7,782 nucleotides of DNA from Clostridia bacterium (GTDB taxonomy: Bacteria > Bacillota > Clostridia > Oscillospirales > CAG-382), in contig CAAEPN010000226.1 in the NCBI GenBank assembly GCA_900757905.1, positions 1 to 7,782 of the forward strand, in the 5' to 3' direction. Both the position numbers and the translations under genes were made by a program. Below the pieces are notes generated by a model, which saw only the letters and a program-made list of their open reading frames with translations, was not told the origin of the DNA and did not search any database. This document shows, in pieces, positions 6,019 through 7,782 of the stretch; position 1 is the first letter of the stretch, and every line of letters starts with the position of its first letter.

Positions 6019-6027
6019 CCTTTTATT

Positions 6028-6936
6028 CTATCTTAATTTCTTTCCGCATCGGTGGCAGAAGCAATCCTTTACGCCGACCTTGCTGCCGCAGCTCTCACAG
6101 CGAACGCCAAGCTGCGTTCCGCAGAAAGCGCAATACAAATACTCTGCACTCTGCGCCGCACCGCACGAGGGACACGGTGCCATACTGTGTTTATAGATCT
6201 TATAGACGATCAGACCGACAAGATTGGTAAACAGTCCGATGAAGCCCCAATAGAGCGGCGCTAATTTGCATTTTGCCGCATCTTTATACATCCATAAGGC
6301 AATCAGCACCCAATATATGCTGAAAAACAGCATGGCAAGCGCCGCTGTGCCCTTCAAAGCCGTCATACCACCCGGAACAGAGGTCGGAACTGTGATAACA
6401 CAGACCTTGCTGTCACTGCCGTGAACGCCGATCCGGCTAAGCATATAGAGCGTTTTTTCGGAAAGGCTGCTGTCAAAGACGCTGTCATCGTCGTAGTCTG
6501 ACCGAAGCTTGCCGAAATCCTTGTTGATAATGGATCTTAACATGAATTCCTCGCCTTTTACATACTGGAATACAGCGTCCGGATGCGCGGACGAGGTGAG
6601 ATATTTCTTTTCGCTGCCGGCCTTGACAAGCTTTAACGCCCCGACAGCAAAACTTGAATTCTTTGCGGAATAGGTCACATTGCCACTGCCGTCTAAGATC
6701 AGCACATCCACCACATCTGCCGACGCGGCGGCAGTTTTATCCGCAGCCGTTTTCAAAGCGGCGTCGTTCTTTGCTTCCTCTAAGCGGGAATACTGCCAAG
6801 CAAAATTCAACCGTTCCCGATAGATGTATCCGACAGTTGCCGCACAGATAAGTCCTGCAACCACGGCAAGGATAAGATACCAAACGGCGATCTTTTTAAA
6901 ATTCCACCCGGATAAGATTTTTTCAAGCCTGTTCAT
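6028..6936 (-). CDS. Membrane protein with extracytoplasmic domain and C-terminal double zinc ribbon
   Basis: About 302 residues. A first membrane helix (about 16-38) is followed by a roughly 150-residue probably extracytoplasmic domain containing VDVLILDGSGNVTYSA, a PAS/Cache-like beginning. Two further helices follow (about 197-216 and 225-245) with the MYKDAAKCKLAPLYWGFIGL linker pattern common to small bacterial membrane proteins. The C-terminus is a double zinc ribbon, CPSC...CAFC (255/258, 269/272) and CESC...CHRC (280/283, 294/297), predicted cytoplasmic. I infer a sensor or regulator working with the co-encoded ECF sigma; no known family fits fully. Start choice: GGAGG lies only two bases before the ATG at 6942 but eight before the ATG at 6936, so Met at 6936 is preferred. 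It overlaps the upstream 94-residue gene by 14 bases. Alternative view: a general zinc-ribbon membrane protein unrelated to sigma control. Confidence 0.8.
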   Translation of the reverse strand: MNRLEKILSGWNFKKIAVWYLILAVVAGLICAATVGYIYRERLNFAWQYSRLEEAKNDAALKTAADKTAAASADVVDVLILDGSGNVTYSAKNSSFAVGALKLVKAGSEKKYLTSSAHPDAVFQYVKGEEFMLRSIINKDFGKLRSDYDDDSVFDSSLSEKTLYMLSRIGVHGSDSKVCVITVPTSVPGGMTALKGTAALAMLFFSIYWVLIALWMYKDAAKCKLAPLYWGFIGLFTNLVGLIVYKIYKHSMAPCPSCGAAQSAEYLYCAFCGTQLGVRCESCGSKVGVKDCFCHRCGKKLR

Positions 6937-7207
6937 AAACATTTCCTCCTTGAGCTGCGTTCTTGCCAGAAAGCAAAACCGGCAGTAACAAAACTATGCT
7001 AAGTGCCATAAAGATAAGCGGTGCGACAAGCATCGTAAGCGCAATCCCTACAAATACGAGCATGGCCGGAACAAGCGCCACCATCACGCACACGGCAACA
7101 AACACGCGCAATTTCAGCCGCTCTTTCCGTGTATTTTGCAATTCCTCACACTTTTTTTCAATTTCCGGCGTCAGCGCCTTTATCATACGCTCGGCATTCG
7201 AATTCAT
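6923..7207 (-). CDS. Small two-helix membrane protein, candidate ECF sigma regulator
   Basis: 94 residues. A charged, probably helical cytoplasmic N-terminus (MIKALTPEIEKKCEELQNTRKERLK, about 8-32) precedes two closely spaced hydrophobic segments (about 34-56 and 58-80). A short polar tail follows. Its ATG overlaps the sigma-factor TGA (ATGA, four bases), so the two are almost certainly translationally coupled. The overlap with the next gene is 14 bases. AAGGA-type bases (in GGACGAAGGA) lie just upstream of the ATG. Membrane anchoring plus a charged cytoplasmic stub next to an ECF sigma suggests an anti-sigma-like role. There is no recognisable zinc anti-sigma (HxxxCxxC) motif, so this is inference. 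I do not recognise the family. Confidence 0.8.
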   Translation of the reverse strand: MNSNAERMIKALTPEIEKKCEELQNTRKERLKLRVFVAVCVMVALVPAMLVFVGIALTMLVAPLIFMALSIVLLLPVLLSGKNAAQGGNVYEQA

Positions 7208-7764
7208 GAATCCTTCGTCCTTTCTTTGAGATTTAAAGCTTTCCAGAGCTTTACCGTGCCGTCGTGAATACGGCTTTTGATTGTCTTTGGCGGTACGCCA
7301 AAGCGTTCGGCGATCTGCGCAAGGGTCATATCCTCCACATATTTTAACTTTATGGCTAACGCCTGCTCCGGCGGCAGTTTTTCCATGGCCGCCATGACCT
7401 GTTCGTACCGAAGTTTTTGCTCTACCTCATCCTCCACGTTCCGTTCATCCTCCACGTTCCGTTCATCCTCCAAAGGAAGCGAATCGATGTCCTCAAGCTC
7501 GATACGGTTTCGGCGCAGATGATCGATATAGCAGTTTTTGGCGATCGTGATAAGCCAAGTGCCAAAGGCCGCGCTGCCGCCCGGATCAAATTTTTCGATG
7601 TTCCGAATCATTTTTAAGAAGGTCTCCTGCGTCAGATCCTCGGAAAGCACCTCATTTGCCGTGGCTTTTAAGAGAAAGCCGGAAACGTAGTCGTAGTACA
7701 GCCGAATCAGCTCATCAAACGCCTGACGCTCGCCGCGCTTACACTTTTGGATAAGAGCTTTTTC
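7204..7764 (-). CDS. ECF-type RNA polymerase sigma factor, 5' end disrupted or unresolved
   Basis: An extracytoplasmic-function-type sigma-70 factor. Translation upstream of the GTG at 7650 gives EKALIQKCKRGERQAFDELI then RLYYDYVSGFLLKATANEV, exactly the N-terminus expected for region 2.1. It continues into LSEDLTQETFLKMIRNIEKF, FGTWLITIAKNCYIDHLRRN (regions 2.2-2.4), an acidic linker, and region 4 LPPEQALAIKLKYVEDMTLA with QIAERFGVPPKTIKSRIHDG. But the frame is closed by TAA at 7765-7767, and no ATG, GTG or TTG lies between it and 7650, so the true start is unclear. The first canonical start, GTG 7650, would delete part of region 2. A frameshift near the AAAAA run (7759-7763), a sequence error or a very unusual start are the options. 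The linker contains an 18-bp tandem repeat. It is first in an overlapping three-gene operon; the promoter lies outside the window. Confidence 0.85.
   Translation of the reverse strand, partial: EKALIQKCKRGERQAFDELIRLYYDYVSGFLLKATANEVLSEDLTQETFLKMIRNIEKFDPGGSAAFGTWLITIAKNCYIDHLRRNRIELEDIDSLPLEDERNVEDERNVEDEVEQKLRYEQVMAAMEKLPPEQALAIKLKYVEDMTLAQIAERFGVPPKTIKSRIHDGTVKLWKALNLKERTKDS
7427..7472 (-). repeat. 18-bp tandem repeat, about 2.5 copies, in the sigma linker
   Basis: The unit CATCCTCCACGTTCCGTT is repeated exactly at 7428-7445 and 7446-7463, followed by nine matching bases (7464-7472). It lies in frame and encodes EDERNV twice followed by EDEVEQ on the minus strand. It sits in the acidic linker between sigma regions 2 and 4, so copy changes would alter linker length without frameshift. 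Confidence 0.9.
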
Positions 7765-7782
7765 TTACGCCGGTTTTCCCTC

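Noticed and set aside
5645..6027. tRNA, CRISPR array or insertion sequence in the structured gap
   Set aside because: No tRNA cloverleaf with TTCRA loop and CCA, no regularly spaced direct repeats, and no transposase or paired terminal repeats with target duplications.
7204..7650. Taking GTG 7650 as the true start of the ECF sigma
   Set aside because: The frame upstream encodes the expected sigma region 2.1, so this start would give a truncated protein; it is simply the first canonical start codon in the frame.

Overview
The window looks like a piece of a low-to-mid GC Gram-positive chromosome, most likely a Clostridia/Oscillospiraceae-type anaerobe. This rests on the gene families (a DUF2344 radical-SAM-associated protein, a SigH-like sigma factor, a small PF13451-type zinc ribbon, an ECF sigma with membrane partners), purine-rich ribosome binding sites, near-consensus sigma-A promoter elements and hairpin terminators. 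No species call is possible from sequence alone.

Layout. Positions 31-4372 (+) hold four tightly spaced genes read as one unit: a DUF2344/TIGR03936-type protein, the tRNA-modification enzyme MnmG, an AraC-family regulator with a GTG start, and an acyltransferase-like (NAT_N/GNAT_C) protein whose start overlaps the regulator's stop by 8 bases. A modest hairpin terminator (about 4460-4485) closes this run. A textbook extended -10 promoter (4560-4587) then drives a SigH-like sigma factor (4618-5238), followed by a 92-residue, eight-cysteine zinc-ribbon protein (5366-5644) with AGA-rich arginine codons. Positions 5645-6027 are non-coding and densely structured: a roughly 98-base multi-stem fold, a perfect 16-bp-arm bidirectional terminator, a cluster of competing hairpins and a second bidirectional terminator. 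This is the convergent junction between the two strands.

On the minus strand (7782 to 6028) lies an overlapping three-gene unit: an ECF-type sigma factor, a 94-residue two-helix membrane protein, and a roughly 302-residue membrane protein with an extracytoplasmic domain and a C-terminal double zinc ribbon. The start/stop overlaps indicate translational coupling. The natural reading is an ECF sigma with two membrane-bound regulators or sensors, though the partner genes match no anti-sigma family I can name.

Points of interest: the ECF sigma reading frame has no good start, because homologous-looking sequence runs straight up to an in-frame TAA at 7765-7767 beside an A5 run, suggesting a frameshift or sequence error. 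Its inter-domain linker carries a perfect 18-bp tandem repeat. The convergent intergenic region may contain a structured RNA and/or a dispersed repeat element. I found no CRISPR array, tRNA, rRNA, insertion sequence or phage gene. The first half of the window is mostly ordinary housekeeping sequence.
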